In this document: positions 63,189 to 64,000 of the stretch, piece by piece
Layout: every line of letters begins with the position of its first letter
How positions within the stretch are numbered: the first letter of the stretch is position 1
NCBI RefSeq assembly: GCF_028401955.1
Contig: NZ_JAQOTJ010000010.1
Location: 1-64,000 of the forward strand
Length of the DNA: 64,000 nt
Reading direction: 5' to 3'
Source of the DNA: Bacillus sp. BP-3
GTDB lineage: Bacteria; Bacillota; Bacilli; Bacillales; Bacillaceae_G
Translations under genes and position numbers: made by a program
Notes under the pieces: model-generated
Told to the model about the DNA's origin: nothing
The model's database searches: none
The model's input: the letters and a program-made list of their open reading frames with translations, nothing else

Positions 63189-63547
63189 GTTATATAAATA
63201 TAAATGAAACAACGACTTAAAAAACCTTTTTTTGGATGGACGAGAGCATCTGGCCATACATAGTAGCAGCGGTCAAGGTCTTTTTCTGCTACGGGAACGG
63301 TTTAAAACAAAGGGAGACAGCGAGTTTTGTTCGAGGTGGCAGGGATTTTAAAATGCTTTTATATCACTTCTCTATACTTCCTCTTATATGCGTTAATTCC
63401 AATTATTGTTTTCCTATTCTGACTTTTTTACAGACGTTTGACCTCTGATGTCTGGTGTGATAAGTTACATAAGATAATGTTTTCAGAGAAACGGAGCAAT
63501 CATACTATTTGCAATGTTCCAACAATTCAGAGAGGGGATTTACAAGC
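63189..63547. other. Intergenic region before the nucleoside transporter
   Basis: A copy of the second repeat family at 63218-63272 (AAAAAACCTTTTTTTGGATG, then GAGAGCATCTGGCCATACAT). The rest is the leader of the transporter with GAGAGGGGA before its ATG. A 70-codon open frame here has repeat-derived sequence and no ribosome site. Confidence 0.45.
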
Positions 63548-64000
63548 ATGAATGTTTTATGGGGAATTGGCGGCGTGTTTGGAGTTTTGGTAATTGCAGT
63601 TTTACTGTCTTCCAACCGCAAAGCTATTAATTGGCGCACGATTTCAATTGCGCTTGCACTGCAAATTACTTTCTCCTTCATCGTCTTAAGATGGGACGCA
63701 GGAAAAGCGGCTTTAAAGCATGCTGCTGACGGCGTACAAACTCTTATTAACTTCTCGTATGAAGGAATTCAATTCGTTGTCGGTGGTTTAGCTAACGCAA
63801 AAGGGCCTTGGGGCTTCGTCTTTGTTATTCAAGCATTACTTCCAATTGTATTCATTAGCTCACTCGTAGCCGTATTATATTATTTTGGTATTATGCAATG
63901 GTTTATTACAATTATTGGCGGCGGGTTAAGCAAACTTCTTGGAACTTCAAAAACAGAAAGCTTAAATGCTGTTACAACTGTTTTCTTAGGACAATCGGAA
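63548..64000 (+). CDS. NupC-family nucleoside transporter (partial)
   Basis: The first 151 residues of a concentrative nucleoside transporter, cut by the window end. MNVLWGIGGVFGVLVIAVLL opens with a helix; NWRTISIALALQITFSFIVL, GFVFVIQALLPIVFISSLVA and the GTSKTESLNAVTTVFLGQSE motif are typical of NupC/CNT proteins, which import nucleosides with sodium or protons. The remaining two thirds lie to the right. Confidence 0.88.
   Translation, partial: MNVLWGIGGVFGVLVIAVLLSSNRKAINWRTISIALALQITFSFIVLRWDAGKAALKHAADGVQTLINFSYEGIQFVVGGLANAKGPWGFVFVIQALLPIVFISSLVAVLYYFGIMQWFITIIGGGLSKLLGTSKTESLNAVTTVFLGQSE

Noticed and set aside
63236-63448. 70-codon frame before the nucleoside transporter
   Set aside because: Begins in a repeat, no ribosome site, no family resemblance.

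Overview
The window is chromosomal DNA of a Bacillus cereus-group organism. Three things point there. The gene order is Bacillus-like: ftsE-ftsX-ctpB-minJ, prfB-secA-hpf, comFA-comFC-degV-yvyE-tagU-mnaA-tagO. Base composition is AT-rich. Several interspersed repeats look like the B. cereus-group bcr1 element, bounded by ATAAA repeats. Most of the window is core genome; positions about 1-8300 look like an acquired island.

Layout. 1-340: tail of an IS1182-type transposase followed by strong hairpins. 448-8309: an AT-rich quorum-sensing-type locus. A minus-strand operon encodes a 43-residue exported pre-peptide, an SbnI-like serine kinase, an SbnA-like PLP synthase, two ATP-grasp ligases (one circularly permuted), an MFS exporter and a third ATP-grasp ligase. 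A PlcR-like regulator is divergent from it. I infer that the locus makes and exports a small peptide-like metabolite built on an O-phosphoserine-derived amino acid under cell-density control; this is the best candidate for an undescribed system. 8687-13922: minJ, ctpB, ftsX, ftsE and a cytochrome c-551 lipoprotein. 14434-19583: prfB (with programmed frameshift), secA, hpf and a cold-shock gene. 19706-28253: lipase, a tiny hydrophobic peptide gene, comFC/comFA, a CwlO-like hydrolase with a WalR box, an HxlR regulator, degV and yvyE. 28281-34189: envelope polymer genes (LCP ligase, mnaA, galE, tagO, polysaccharide deacetylase).

34664-49126: chromate transporter, a DUF4129-like protein, chbG and celF with a decayed PTS IIA gene in front, an aminopropyltransferase plus AdoMet decarboxylase pair, a LytTR/DUF3021 pair, an intact cellobiose-type PTS (IIB-IIC-IIA), cytochrome bd oxidase cydAB, and an ArsB/NhaD-type permease. 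49268-56233: small membrane protein, thiC behind a TPP riboswitch, a second permease paralogue, a three-repeat protein, and lactate permease lctP with a CRE and operator-like palindromes. 56565-64000: a small protein with a forespore-type promoter, two small conserved genes, ltaS, D-amino-acid transaminase dat, an SH3b x4/NlpC-P60 hydrolase, and the start of a NupC-type nucleoside transporter cut by the window edge.

Two intergenic regions (14309-14432 and 60379-60455) look like independent small RNA genes with pyrimidine-rich segments. Repeat elements sit at gene 3' ends, and in three genes the stop codon lies inside the repeat's terminal sequence. All functional calls rest on reading the sequence and on remembered family features; no database search was run.
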